Shown: positions 51,654 to 60,738 of the stretch, piece after piece
How the letters are laid out: each line of letters begins with the position of its first letter
Position numbering within the stretch: position 1 is the stretch's first letter
NCBI RefSeq assembly: GCF_001439605.1
Contig: NZ_LMBX01000005.1
Span: 124,001-188,000, forward strand
Origin: Cytobacillus praedii
GTDB lineage: Bacteria; Bacillota; Bacilli; Bacillales; Cytobacillaceae
Reading direction: 5' to 3'
DNA: 64,000 bases
Made by a program: the position numbers and the translations under genes
Notes under the pieces: generated by a model
Seen by the model: the letters and a program-made list of their open reading frames with translations, nothing else
Databases searched by the model: none
What the model was told of the DNA's origin: nothing

Positions 51654-52718
51654 ATGAATAAAGGTGTAAAAATTCTTCTTACTTCCGCTTTAGGCATTGG
51701 GCTTTTGACAGGATGCAATCAGCAAGCAGCAGATTCAAAAAATGACAAAGATATGGAACAAAAGGTATTAGCAGCAGAAAAAGGCGAGGTAGAAGTAATT
51801 AAGCCTCATCAAGGGCTGAATCAAAAACCAATTCCATTGAAAATGGAGCGGGTAGGTCCGAACGAAGTGAACGTGGAGATGACTTCACAAATAACAGATA
51901 TTGAAATTGACAAAGGAAAAATATACAAGGCTTGGACTTTTAATGGAGAGGCACCAGGACCGGTAGTAGTAGTAAATGAAGGAGATACAATTAATTTTAC
52001 ACTAAAGAACATGGATCCAGCAATTCCGCATAGCATGGACTTTCACGCAGTACACGCTTCACCTTCTAAAGACTTTACAAATGTAGAGCCTGATGAAACA
52101 GGAACATTCAGCTATCCAGCGAATAAGCCAGGAGTCTTCATGTATCATTGTGGTACATCACCAGTACTATCACATATTGCAAATGGTATGCATGGTACAA
52201 TCATTGTTAAACCAAAAGCTGGCTATCCAACAGATAAAGATATTGATAGAGAATTTGTCATCGTTCAAAATGAATGGTATAAGTACAATGATTTAGAAGA
52301 CTTTACAAATGGTGTACCTAGTCATGTGGTCATGTCAACGAAAGCTTTGAAAGAAGGCGACCAAAACACAAACGGAGATACTTTCAGTCTTAAAGATAAA
52401 CCATTATTAGCCAAGGTCGGTGACAAGGTCAGAATTTATGTAAATAACGTTGGACCGAATGAAGTTAGCTCATTCCATGTAGTTGGAACTGTTTTCGATG
52501 ATGTATATGTGGACGGCAATCCATTTAATCATATGAAAGGTCTACAAACAGTTATGCTGCCAGCTAGTGGTGGAGCAGTTGTAGAATTTACAGTAACACG
52601 AGAAGGCAGCTATTCAATTCTAACACATCAATTCAACCATGCTCAAAAAGGAGCCGTCGCTATCTTAAAGGTGACTGAAACTGGAGAAGATGACGGCACG
52701 GCAACAATGGGCCATTAA
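51654..52718 (+). CDS. nirK: Copper-containing nitrite reductase NirK (lipoprotein)
   Basis: 354 residues. Lipoprotein signal with lipobox LLTGC (Cys21), then two cupredoxin domains. The copper ligands can be followed: PHSMDFHAVH (type 1 and type 2 His), YHCGTSPVLSHIANGMHGTI (type 1 Cys and Met, with His) and THQFNHAQKGAVA (type 2 His). It reduces nitrite to nitric oxide on the outer face of the membrane in denitrification. GGGGG seven bases before ATG, FNR-type site upstream. Followed by a terminator and then nos genes. Confidence 0.95.
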   Translation: MNKGVKILLTSALGIGLLTGCNQQAADSKNDKDMEQKVLAAEKGEVEVIKPHQGLNQKPIPLKMERVGPNEVNVEMTSQITDIEIDKGKIYKAWTFNGEAPGPVVVVNEGDTINFTLKNMDPAIPHSMDFHAVHASPSKDFTNVEPDETGTFSYPANKPGVFMYHCGTSPVLSHIANGMHGTIIVKPKAGYPTDKDIDREFVIVQNEWYKYNDLEDFTNGVPSHVVMSTKALKEGDQNTNGDTFSLKDKPLLAKVGDKVRIYVNNVGPNEVSSFHVVGTVFDDVYVDGNPFNHMKGLQTVMLPASGGAVVEFTVTREGSYSILTHQFNHAQKGAVAILKVTETGEDDGTATMGH

Positions 52719-52793
52719 TTAATTTTATAAAAACAACACACACATATTATATATAAAAAAAACGAAAAAGTGAACCCTTTTTGACAAATTAAT

Positions 52794-52850
52794 GGGCAGT
52801 ACTTTCCCTGAATGATAAAAAATTGATCGAATGGGAATGCTGCCCTTTTA
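52794..52850 (+). terminator. Terminator/attenuating hairpin between nirK and nosD
   Basis: GGGCAG pairs with CTGCCC and, further in, TTCCC with GGGAA, then TTTTATAT. It lies 35 bases before the nosD start, so nos expression may depend partly on read-through from nirK. Confidence 0.7.
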
Positions 52851-52884
52851 TATGGTGGAAATGTGCAGGGCAGGTGAAGCTCAC

Positions 52885-54246
52885 ATGTATAAAAAGATTG
52901 GTATATTTATCGTGCTCGTTTGGTTCATTTTTATTGGCAAGGCAAATGCTGAAGAAATTTCAGTAACAGATGGGAATGAGCTGCAAGAGGCATTATCAAA
53001 AACGGGTGAAAATAGAATCATAAGGTTAGAGCCAGGAGAGTATGTAGGTGTTTTTACGATCAGTGAACCCGTTCATTTAATTGGTAAAGAAGGGGCGAAA
53101 CTGATTGGTCCAGGAAGCGGAAATGTCCTAACGATTGAGGCGGATGATGTGACAGTTGAAGGTCTTCAAATTGAAGGCAGTGGATCACAAAATGCCGGAA
53201 TATACGTGAAAGGGAATCGTTCCTTTATACAAAAAAATCTCATCCAAGATGTTTTCCATGGAATTTATGCAAAGGAAAGCTATGGGCACCGGATGGAGAA
53301 TAATGTGATTACTAGTTTTAAAGGAAGCAGCAATCATAAAGGGTATGGCATTTATTTAGTTAAAGCACCGAATTCTGTAGCTGCAAACAACTTTATCTAT
53401 GATACTCAGGATGGTATTTATGTATCGTATTCTGATTACTGTGAAATTAGAGGGAATCAAATGGTGAGGGCAAGGTATGGTGTCCACACGATGGATTCAA
53501 AAACTGTACTCATTGCACAGAATGAGGTTAGAGAAAGTGTTAATGGGCTGATGATTATGCAGAGTAATGAAGTATCGATCCTGGCAAATTCTTTCTATTT
53601 AAATACGAAGATCGATGGATCAGGCATGTTTATCTTTGATACCTTTGATTCGAAAATTTCTTCTAATATCATGCAGGGAAATTTCAAGGGGATATTGCTT
53701 GAAAATGCCAAGCGGAATACCATCGAGTTCAACACCTTTATCGGAAATCACACAGGGCTGGAATTGAGAAAGGCTTCGGATGAAAATACGATTTACTTAA
53801 ATAATTTTTATCATAACACGAGACAAATTATTTCTGATCAGAAAAATACCAATCAATTTACTAAGGATAAGTATGGAAATTATTTTGATGATCATGGCTC
53901 ACTTAATTTAAACAACGACGAGCTTGTAGATTTTGCTTACAAAAGCGGTGATGTTTTTTACAATATGACGAGTGAGGAACCATATTTAAGCATATTTTAT
54001 CAAAGCCCAGCCGTAGAGCTATGGAATATGATAGAGCAATACACACCGATGCCATCAGATTCCTTTGTTATTGATGAATCTCCGCTAGTTAAACCTGCAC
54101 CAGTTAGCTGGAGTAATGGAAATTCTGAAGAATCGGTTAGTTCTAATGCTCCATTAAATGGATGGCAGATTGTCACCTTTCTTATTGTTGTAGTTGGAAG
54201 TCTTTCAATTCTATTGAAGTTGGGGTGGGGTAAAGATGAAGTTTAA
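52885..54246 (+). CDS. nosD: NosD-like periplasmic copper-processing protein
   Basis: 453 residues from ATG 52885 (AGGTGA upstream). Sec signal peptide (MYKKIGIFIVLVWFIFIGKANA), then a right-handed beta-helix of PbH1/CASH repeats (about 60-330) with many N-x-I/F repeats such as NNVITS, NNFIYD and NQMVRA, and a C-terminal membrane helix (about 425-445). NosD works with the ABC transporter NosFY to assemble the CuZ site of nitrous oxide reductase. Overlaps nosL by 11 bases. No nosZ lies nearby. Confidence 0.87.
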   Translation: MYKKIGIFIVLVWFIFIGKANAEEISVTDGNELQEALSKTGENRIIRLEPGEYVGVFTISEPVHLIGKEGAKLIGPGSGNVLTIEADDVTVEGLQIEGSGSQNAGIYVKGNRSFIQKNLIQDVFHGIYAKESYGHRMENNVITSFKGSSNHKGYGIYLVKAPNSVAANNFIYDTQDGIYVSYSDYCEIRGNQMVRARYGVHTMDSKTVLIAQNEVRESVNGLMIMQSNEVSILANSFYLNTKIDGSGMFIFDTFDSKISSNIMQGNFKGILLENAKRNTIEFNTFIGNHTGLELRKASDENTIYLNNFYHNTRQIISDQKNTNQFTKDKYGNYFDDHGSLNLNNDELVDFAYKSGDVFYNMTSEEPYLSIFYQSPAVELWNMIEQYTPMPSDSFVIDESPLVKPAPVSWSNGNSEESVSSNAPLNGWQIVTFLIVVVGSLSILLKLGWGKDEV

Positions 54247-54709
54247 AGTGTTGATACTAATGGGTGGATTTCTTCTATTATTAGCAGGCTGCCAGTCAAA
54301 GGCAGCTGCACCAATTGAAATAAATGCAAATGAGGAATCATGTGCTGAATGTAAAATGGGGATTGAGGAACTGAAATCAGCCGCACAAATCATTCTAAAG
54401 GACGGAAAGCCGCTTTTGTTCGATGATATTGGCTGTATGATTACCTATCTTCAGCAAAATAGCCCTAAATATCAGGCTGCATTTATTCATGATTACCAAA
54501 CAAAGGAATGGATTGACTTTGATAAAAGTACATTTGTCCAAAATTCATCGATTGAAAGTCCAATGAGTTATGGAATTGCAGGATTCGATTCCGAAGAGAA
54601 AGCCGCTCAGTTCAAAGAAAAAGATGGCGGCGAATTGTATTCAAAAGAAGAGCTGTTAAAAGCAGAAATGAAAAGCTTTAAATCAGGTGGTATGGAACAT
54701 GGACATTAG
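54236..54709 (+). CDS. nosL: NosL-family copper chaperone lipoprotein
   Basis: 157 residues. Lipobox LLAGC (Cys19), then ESCAECKMGIEE (a CxxCxM copper motif) and, further on, DDIGCMITYL (CM), matching NosL, which binds Cu(I) for nitrous oxide reductase. The tail is KSGGMEHGH, methionine and histidine rich. Starts inside the end of nosD (overlap 11 bases) with GGGGTAAAG as ribosome binding site. Confidence 0.9.
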   Translation: MKFKVLILMGGFLLLLAGCQSKAAAPIEINANEESCAECKMGIEELKSAAQIILKDGKPLLFDDIGCMITYLQQNSPKYQAAFIHDYQTKEWIDFDKSTFVQNSSIESPMSYGIAGFDSEEKAAQFKEKDGGELYSKEELLKAEMKSFKSGGMEHGH

Positions 54710-54747
54710 GAAAAGGGTGAAGGTCAACTGACTAGGAGGCAATGGAT

Positions 54748-55701
54748 ATGAAGCCTGCATTACTATTCTCAATGGTAAAGCACGAATTGCAGCTATTATT
54801 ACGCAGTAAGTGGCTTTTAAACTTCATGATATTATTTCTATTTTTATCTGTATTGCTTTATTTTTACGGTTTACAATCGATTAAATCTGATCCTGTAGAA
54901 ACGACATATGGCTTAGAATCTGTTAATACAAATATTGAGACGATGAATGTGAATCCGGAATGGTATGGTTTAAAAGAGATTAAGAAAGAGGTCAGCTCAT
55001 CAGAAGAAGTGAACCAATCCGCATATAATAGATCTATTGCGATGTTAATCAATTTATCCTTATGGCTTATTCCAATCATTTGTTTAATATTAGGAGCAAA
55101 TTCGATCATCGCCGATAAGGAGAGTGGCAGGTTTTCATTGTTTAAGACCTATCAGGTTTCGTATTGGCATTACATGTGCAGTAAGTTTGTTTCCTTAGTC
55201 TTATCATTATTCGTTGTAATGGGGATATCATACGGTTCATTTGGACTTATTCTTTCACTGATAGGTAAATCATTTGAAGGATCGATCTATCTTGTTTTTA
55301 TGGCTGTTAACATGCTGCTCATTGTTGTATTTTCCGCTGCAGCTTTGTTCATCGGAGCAGTCAGCAAAACAAGAATGCAAGGTTTATCCTTTGCGTTATT
55401 TTTCTGGAGTATCGTTGTATTTGTCTATGAATTTGTCATCTTTTCGATAGTTGATTGGATCCCTTATTCAATGAAGCTAGGCAGTTTATTCTCTCTCATC
55501 TTATTAAACCCTGTGGAGTCCATACGCGTTTGGTCAATATCAAAATTAAATGCAGAATATGTATTTGGACCAGAATATTTAATGATAGAAAAGTGGGCAG
55601 ACTCTGGCATGCTGACTGGAGCTCTTTTCCTATCAATAATCATTCTACTGTTTCTAACCATTGCTTCATCCACTTATTTATTGAAAAAAAGGGGTGTTTA
55701 A
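54748..55701 (+). CDS. nosY: ABC transporter permease NosY
   Basis: 317 residues from ATG 54748, 8 bases after AGGAGG; ATG 54742 is too close. Six membrane helices of the ABC2 type with a large extracellular loop (about 45-95) after helix 1. Family pattern: LWLIPIICLILGANSIIADKESGRFSLFKTYQVSYWHYMCSKF. Together with NosF it forms the transporter that interacts with NosD. The stop lies one base before the nosF start. Confidence 0.85.
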   Translation: MKPALLFSMVKHELQLLLRSKWLLNFMILFLFLSVLLYFYGLQSIKSDPVETTYGLESVNTNIETMNVNPEWYGLKEIKKEVSSSEEVNQSAYNRSIAMLINLSLWLIPIICLILGANSIIADKESGRFSLFKTYQVSYWHYMCSKFVSLVLSLFVVMGISYGSFGLILSLIGKSFEGSIYLVFMAVNMLLIVVFSAAALFIGAVSKTRMQGLSFALFFWSIVVFVYEFVIFSIVDWIPYSMKLGSLFSLILLNPVESIRVWSISKLNAEYVFGPEYLMIEKWADSGMLTGALFLSIIILLFLTIASSTYLLKKRGV

Positions 55702-55702
55702 T

Positions 55703-56401
55703 ATGATAGTAGAGCTGCGGAATATTTCAAAGAAATATAAAAACAAAACAGCTTTGTCACCTGTCGATCTAACAATAAATAAAGGTGAATGCGTAGTATT
55801 ATGCGGCGGGAATGGTGCAGGAAAAAGTACAATGATTAAAATCTTAACCAGCATTGAAAAATCATCTACTGGCCAGGTCATTTTTCACTCAGATAAGAAA
55901 AAGCCATTTGCCTATATGCCTGACCAAATGAATTTTCCTCCGGAATTTACACCAATTGAGATTTTAAATTATTATGGTACATTTTTGAACACACCTAAAG
56001 CGAGAATTCAAGAGGTTCTTGTAAATGTGGGTTTATGGGAGAAACGGAATCAAAGAGTTGGGGGATTCTCCAAAGGGATGTCTCAGCGGTTAAATTTAGC
56101 CCAATGCCTATTAGCGAATACAGATATTTATATTCTAGATGAACCGACGAACGGCTTAGATCCGTATTGGGTCATTCAATTTAAAGAAGTCATTCAAACA
56201 TTGAAAAAACAGCAGAAAACAGTGATTGTTAGCAGCCATATTATGAGAGATGCCATTGAAATCGCAGACAAAGTGTTAATCTTATTTAATGGAAAGGTTA
56301 AGTCATTTGGAACTCTGGACAGTATATATCGTGACCATGAGTGCAAAACGCTAGAAGAAGTTTTTTTGTCCATTCATCAAAAGGAGATAAGTGTAAGTTA
56401 A
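55703..56401 (+). CDS. nosF: ABC transporter ATP-binding protein NosF
   Basis: 232 residues from ATG 55703 (AAAAGGGGTG upstream). Walker A GGNGAGKST, signature FSKGMSQRL (degenerate, the usual form being LSGGMxQRL), Walker B IYILDEPTNGLDP and the H-loop SSHIM. Energises NosY and NosD in CuZ assembly of nitrous oxide reductase. Last gene of the nosDLYF group and followed by a short terminator. Confidence 0.88.
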   Translation: MIVELRNISKKYKNKTALSPVDLTINKGECVVLCGGNGAGKSTMIKILTSIEKSSTGQVIFHSDKKKPFAYMPDQMNFPPEFTPIEILNYYGTFLNTPKARIQEVLVNVGLWEKRNQRVGGFSKGMSQRLNLAQCLLANTDIYILDEPTNGLDPYWVIQFKEVIQTLKKQQKTVIVSSHIMRDAIEIADKVLILFNGKVKSFGTLDSIYRDHECKTLEEVFLSIHQKEISVS

Positions 56402-56431
56402 ACAGCCGGGATGTCAGCATTCTGGCTGTTT
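56401..56431 (+). terminator. Intrinsic terminator of the nos group
   Basis: AACAGCCGGGATG / CATTCTGGCTGTT stem with a 4-nt loop, then TTATG. Confidence 0.7.
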
Positions 56432-56660
56432 ATGCTATAGCTTTAACAAATTTTAGTTTGCTCCTCTCCAGTTTTATCACTTTAATATTCCCCTCTTTTT
56501 GTAACCCAAATATCATCCGAAGTCTATTTTTCATTATTTATCCAATTATTAAAATCTGTGATTTTATATTCAAATATCTGCAAATACACTTGAAAAACAT
56601 AAATGTATTTCCTAAAAGTGGGAATAATAGAATGAATACTGTTGTTGGAGGCTACACACT

Positions 56661-57668
56661 TTGTTTATTGCTATAGCGTTTTTTATGATTATGTCGTTTT
56701 TCTTATCAGGAAGCGAGACGGCTCTTACCGCTGTTAACAAGATGAAGCTAAAAACAAGGGCAGAACATCACGATGCTAAATCACAGAAGCTTCTTAAGCT
56801 TGTATCAAAGCCAGATGAATTAATCACTGCTATTTTAATTGGAAATAATATTGCCAATATCATGCTTCCTACATTGGTTACGATTATTGCCCTTAAATAT
56901 GATTTTAATGTTGGCTTAGCTACAGGGATTTTGACCGTTGTTTTGATCATTTTTGCAGAGGTACTTCCAAAGTCAATTGCAGCTTCTTTTGCAGATAATA
57001 TAGCCTATTTAGTTTTCCCAGTTATTCGAATTTTGCTATATATCCTTAAGCCGGTCACTTTTCTATTATCCAGGTTTACTAGAGCAATTGTCAGTCTGCT
57101 TGCGAAGGATAAGATGGACTCCGTTTCTGTTTCTAAGGAAGAATTAATGATAATGGTTGATATCGCCACTGTTGAGGGAACCTTCAAAAATGAGGAGACA
57201 AAAAGAATTAAAGGTGTAATCGATTTTTATAGCTTAGATGTTAGAGATGTATTGAAAACGCCAAGAATAGACATTGAGGGGATTCCATATACCTCCAATT
57301 TTGATCAAACAAGGGAAATTGTTTTAAGTAATAAGTATACAAGATACCCTGTCTTTATGGGGAACATGGATCATATTATAGGGGTATTTCATGCGAAACA
57401 ATTGCTTGCCTGGTCACTTGAACCAGAGAAGATGTTGGAAGAGTTTACAGATAATGATCCCTTATTTGTATATGAATTTCACTCTATAGAAACAGTTTTT
57501 AAAATGATGATGAAAGAAAGAAAGCATTTGGCGATTGTTCTTGACGAATACGGTGGAACAAAAGGCATTATTTCACATGAGGATATCATTGAAGCAATGC
57601 TTGGTCAGGAAATTGAAGATGAAACAGATGAGGATCATGAGATCAGGAAGATAGCACCTAGACAATAA
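56661..57668 (+). CDS. Short CNNM/CBS-domain membrane protein
   Basis: 335 residues from TTG 56661, 9 bases after GGAGG. CNNM/DUF21 membrane domain (about 1-150, LSGSETALTAVNKMKLKTRAEHH, GNNIANIMLPTLVTIIALKYDF, EVLPKSIAASFADN) and a CBS pair (about 180-320, TRYPVFMGNMDHIIGVFHA, LDEYGGTKGIISHEDIIEAML). Unlike the 1261 paralogue it has no C-terminal CorC_HlyC domain and ends in an acidic tail. Likely a divalent-cation exporter or regulator by family. Confidence 0.85.
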   Translation: MFIAIAFFMIMSFFLSGSETALTAVNKMKLKTRAEHHDAKSQKLLKLVSKPDELITAILIGNNIANIMLPTLVTIIALKYDFNVGLATGILTVVLIIFAEVLPKSIAASFADNIAYLVFPVIRILLYILKPVTFLLSRFTRAIVSLLAKDKMDSVSVSKEELMIMVDIATVEGTFKNEETKRIKGVIDFYSLDVRDVLKTPRIDIEGIPYTSNFDQTREIVLSNKYTRYPVFMGNMDHIIGVFHAKQLLAWSLEPEKMLEEFTDNDPLFVYEFHSIETVFKMMMKERKHLAIVLDEYGGTKGIISHEDIIEAMLGQEIEDETDEDHEIRKIAPRQ

Positions 57669-57780
57669 TTATAAAAACAAGGCTAATTTTGTGTTTTTTA
57701 TTAAAAAAGGGGGATGATGATAGTAAACCTTCTATTGGGGGAAGGTTTGTATTTTAAGATAAACAGAAGGGGGTAAAATA

Positions 57781-57930
57781 ATGAACCAGCATCCTTTGCA
57801 TTATGATGGAAGGTTTCACCAAAACAGCGAAATCAACAATGAATTTGACAAGGAAATCCCATTCGAAGTAACAGAAGAAATGAGAAAAAGTATTGGGCAA
57901 AACCCTTATTCAGTAGACAGCGAGGAATAA
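57781..57930 (+). CDS. 49-residue hydrophilic protein
   Basis: Acidic, soluble, with NEFDKEIPFEVTEEMRKSIGQNPY. AAGGGGGTAAAATA precedes ATG 57781. It stands 33 bases before the azoreductase gene and may share its transcript. No family recognised. Confidence 0.55.
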   Translation: MNQHPLHYDGRFHQNSEINNEFDKEIPFEVTEEMRKSIGQNPYSVDSEE

Positions 57931-57963
57931 GATTTTAATTCAATTAGGAAGGTTGAGTATAAG

Positions 57964-58599
57964 ATGGCAAAAGTTCTATACATAACAGCACACCCACATA
58001 ATGAAACACAATCCTACAGTATGGCGGTTGGAAAATCATTCATTGAAGAATATAAAGTGGTTAATCCTAATGATGAGATTGTGACCATTGATTTATATAA
58101 AGAGCATATTCCTCATATTGATGCAGATGTGTTTAGCGGGTGGGGGAAACTGCGTACTGGTTCAGCCTTTGACGATTTAACAGCAGAGGAAAAAGGAAAA
58201 GTAAGCCGTCTGGATGAATTAAGCAATCAGTTTGTAGAAGGGGATAAATATGTGTTTGTAACCCCTTTATGGAATTTTTCCTTTCCTCCAATTATGAAAG
58301 CATATTTGGATTCTGTTGCAGTTGCGGGCAAAACATTTAAGTATACGGAAAAAGGACCGATTGGACTGCTGCCAAATAAAAAGGCCTTACATATTCAGGC
58401 TCGAGGAGGATATTATTCAGAAGGTCCAGCAGCTGAAATGGAAATGGGGCATCGTTATATTCAAATTATGATGCAATTCTTTGGCATACCAATTTTAGAA
58501 GGATTGTTTATAGAGGGACATAATGCACAGCCAGATAAAGCGGAGGAAATAAAGGCAAATGCGCTCGCTCGTGCCAAGGATTTTGCCCATACTTTTTAA
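57964..58599 (+). CDS. azoR: FMN-dependent NADH-azoreductase (AzoR)
   Basis: 211 residues, flavodoxin-like fold. It opens [27 protein letters not shown] (FMN phosphate loop), then [37 protein letters not shown] and [31 protein letters not shown], all classical AzoR motifs. It uses NADH and FMN to reduce azo dyes and quinones, with a likely role in quinone detoxification alongside the VOC protein at 24399. AGGAAGG before ATG. Confidence 0.93.
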   Translation: MAKVLYITAHPHNETQSYSMAVGKSFIEEYKVVNPNDEIVTIDLYKEHIPHIDADVFSGWGKLRTGSAFDDLTAEEKGKVSRLDELSNQFVEGDKYVFVTPLWNFSFPPIMKAYLDSVAVAGKTFKYTEKGPIGLLPNKKALHIQARGGYYSEGPAAEMEMGHRYIQIMMQFFGIPILEGLFIEGHNAQPDKAEEIKANALARAKDFAHTF

Positions 58600-58618
58600 T
58601 AAAAAAGAATGTCATTTA

Positions 58619-58650
58619 AAAACGTCTAGGTACTGTCTAGACGTTTTTTT
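58619..58650 (+). terminator. Intrinsic terminator
   Basis: AAAACGTCTAG / CTAGACGTTTT stem followed by TTT. Confidence 0.92.
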
Positions 58651-58837
58651 ATGGATAGCGAAATAGACAAACATAGAGTTCCGGATGATGCACGATCTAC
58701 AGATCATCTTGTTTTTCTGCAACAATTATAGCTCCCCCTAAAGCGCTGCGAATTAATTTTTTTATATGATGGGATTGGAATATATATAATATTATAATAG
58801 ATAAAGTAGGGTGTTTGCGGCAAAGGGGGAATAGTGG

Positions 58838-59095
58838 ATGGGGAAAAATTGGTCAATGGATCTTGAGCATAATGAATATGAAGAAGATGTTGAGCTAATC
58901 ATTGAGGATGGAATTAAAGCAGTGTACGAGACAGAACCTGGCTGCTATGTGAATCTGGTGACCTCAGAACGATTCGGAAATCCAACTGAATATTTTGTCC
59001 CATTATTAACAGAAGTTTTTGGTGATTCGATTCAGATGAAATTTATCGATCAGTGCGGATGTGGGGGGTATGTATTACGCGTATGGAAACTATAA
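58838..59095 (+). CDS. CGCGG-motif small protein (RiPP-like family)
   Basis: 85 residues, acidic N-terminal half (SMDLEHNEYEEDVELIIEDGIKAV) and C-terminus DQCGCGGYVLRVWKL. The CGCGG motif near the C-terminus marks a family that has been annotated as putatively radical-SAM-modified. No radical SAM gene lies next to it; the only one in the window is 46 kb away and has its own partner peptide. AAAGGGGGAATAGTGG before ATG. The following gene overlaps its end. Confidence 0.7.
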   Translation: MGKNWSMDLEHNEYEEDVELIIEDGIKAVYETEPGCYVNLVTSERFGNPTEYFVPLLTEVFGDSIQMKFIDQCGCGGYVLRVWKL

Positions 59096-59355
59096 GCAAA
59101 ATACAATCTCTCAGCCAATTTAAAAATCAACAAGTGATTATAAACTATTACGAAGAAGATGAATTAGTTCAAAGAGAAGGTCTTTTTTTTGAATCCATTC
59201 GAATTGTCGATTGTCGGATTCAATTTTGCAAGGAGGGAAGGATTATTTTTGCGCTGCCTCTTAATGGATGTATGAACTTCACCCAACGGACTGATTTTAA
59301 GAATTATTATTTTTTAGAGAAAGATAATAACCGAGTAGAGCTATACTTTCCTTGA
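59083..59355 (+). CDS. Hypothetical protein overlapping the CGCGG-motif gene
   Basis: 90 residues from ATG 59083, overlapping the previous gene by 13 bases in another frame; GGGGGG at 59064-59070 is the nearest ribosome binding site. The sequence alternates beta-like strands (QVIINYYEEDELVQREGLFFESIRIVDCRIQFCKEGRIIFALPL). I recognise no family. Overlap suggests coupled translation and perhaps a shared function with the CGCGG protein. Confidence 0.6.
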   Translation: METISKIQSLSQFKNQQVIINYYEEDELVQREGLFFESIRIVDCRIQFCKEGRIIFALPLNGCMNFTQRTDFKNYYFLEKDNNRVELYFP

Positions 59356-59360
59356 AAATA

Positions 59361-59392
59361 AATGGCTGGGCCTATCGATCGCCCAGCCTATT
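59361..59392. terminator. Hairpin between convergent genes
   Basis: GGCTGGGC / GCCCAGCC stem flanked by A/T-rich sequence on both sides. Confidence 0.75.
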
Positions 59393-60524
59393 ACCTCCTA
59401 AAAAAATTCTCTGTATAATAAGGATGAGATTCCTCATTAAAAGCAACGCCAACACCTAAATATTGATACTCAGGCCGAAGAATATTTTCCCGATGACCAA
59501 GCGAATTCATTAGTCCTTCATGAGCAAAAATGCTGCTGAATTGTCCAGTTGCTAAATTTTCTCCAGCAAATGTAAAGAAAATATCATCTTCACTCATCCG
59601 GTCAAACGGGGAAAGTCCTTCGAGATTCGTATGGGAAAAGTAATTATTTACTGCCATATCCTTGCTATGTTTTCTAGCCGTTTCTTTGACGTGATCATCC
59701 CATTCTAATACATTCAAATGATGATTGACTCGGGCAGCATTTGTTAAATCAAAAAGCTGATATTCAAAGCCTTCTTTTAATTGTTTGCTTCCATTAGAAT
59801 AAAAGTCTTTCTTGTTTAATTCAAGTTTCTGGGAAACAATTTGAAGAGAAGTGACAGTATTACCCTCGTGTTTATCGTAAAAAATAGTCACATAGCTGTC
59901 ATCTAGAACGTATACATCATAATCACGATCGTTTTCCAGTTGAAAGTAGGTCATTCCCTTGCGTATTTTGTCTAATGGCTCTCCTAATTTTTCATGAACA
60001 TCATTTTTTGTGCTTCCTTGTTTAATCCCAGCTGAAGATGTAATTAAATCCTGGTTTGTATAAAGACCGGCTACCATATTATTTTCATCATAAGAAACCA
60101 TTAAAAAATTTTGATAATCATCATGATAGGTATGCCATTCAGTTCCATATTCATTCAATGAGGCACGCTTTGCCGTACCGATTTGTTTCTCAACTTCAGA
60201 CAGTTGTTCTCCAAGTGTGATGTTATGAATCGAAAAAACTTGTTCAGTTGGAATAGATAAATTTGGCTTTTTCGCTTGATTTGTATCAGACTGGCTATCA
60301 TTAATCGAACTGAATGGATCTTCCTTTCCTGTTAATTCATTGACCTTTTGATAAATTGTATTTAAGGCGTCGGCAACTTCTGGATGTTCGACAATGCCGC
60401 GAATTTCAGTTTTTATTGATTCCAAAAAAGGATAATAATCTGTTTTCTGAATCTGTTTCTCGATAAAAGGCCATGAAACAAACAAAATGAACAGCAGGAT
60501 CAAAGTACGGAATAACTTTCTCAT
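59391..60524 (-). CDS. CAP-domain protein with CAP-associated N-terminal domain (YlbC-like)
   Basis: 377 residues from ATG 60524 (GGGGTGA upstream). One N-terminal hydrophobic segment (LFRTLILLFILFVSWPFI) serves as signal anchor. A CAP_assoc_N domain follows (about 105-240, QIGTAKRASLNEYGTEWHTYHDDYQNFLMV), then the C-terminal CAP/SCP domain (about 255-375) with HSKDMAVNNYFSHTNLEGLSPFDRM, FAGENLATG and NSLGHRENIL. Secreted or membrane-bound; homologues in Bacillus include YlbC and YkwD. The molecular activity is not established. Confidence 0.87.
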   Translation of the reverse strand: MRKLFRTLILLFILFVSWPFIEKQIQKTDYYPFLESIKTEIRGIVEHPEVADALNTIYQKVNELTGKEDPFSSINDSQSDTNQAKKPNLSIPTEQVFSIHNITLGEQLSEVEKQIGTAKRASLNEYGTEWHTYHDDYQNFLMVSYDENNMVAGLYTNQDLITSSAGIKQGSTKNDVHEKLGEPLDKIRKGMTYFQLENDRDYDVYVLDDSYVTIFYDKHEGNTVTSLQIVSQKLELNKKDFYSNGSKQLKEGFEYQLFDLTNAARVNHHLNVLEWDDHVKETARKHSKDMAVNNYFSHTNLEGLSPFDRMSEDDIFFTFAGENLATGQFSSIFAHEGLMNSLGHRENILRPEYQYLGVGVAFNEESHPYYTENFFRR

Positions 60525-60738
60525 TGATTCACCCCACCTTTCTGCCATTTAATAAAATCATTTATTCCCTATATTATAAGTTTTAATAATAAAATTGAAT
60601 AGCCAGAGCACTTTCCCTATATTTAGTGTTTGAAACAATTGATGAAATGCTCAAAAGAAAAATGCTGATTTTTAATGTTGAATTAGGGTAATATAACAAT
60701 ATTTAATAGTGGAAAAAATTTATAAGGGGGGCATACGA

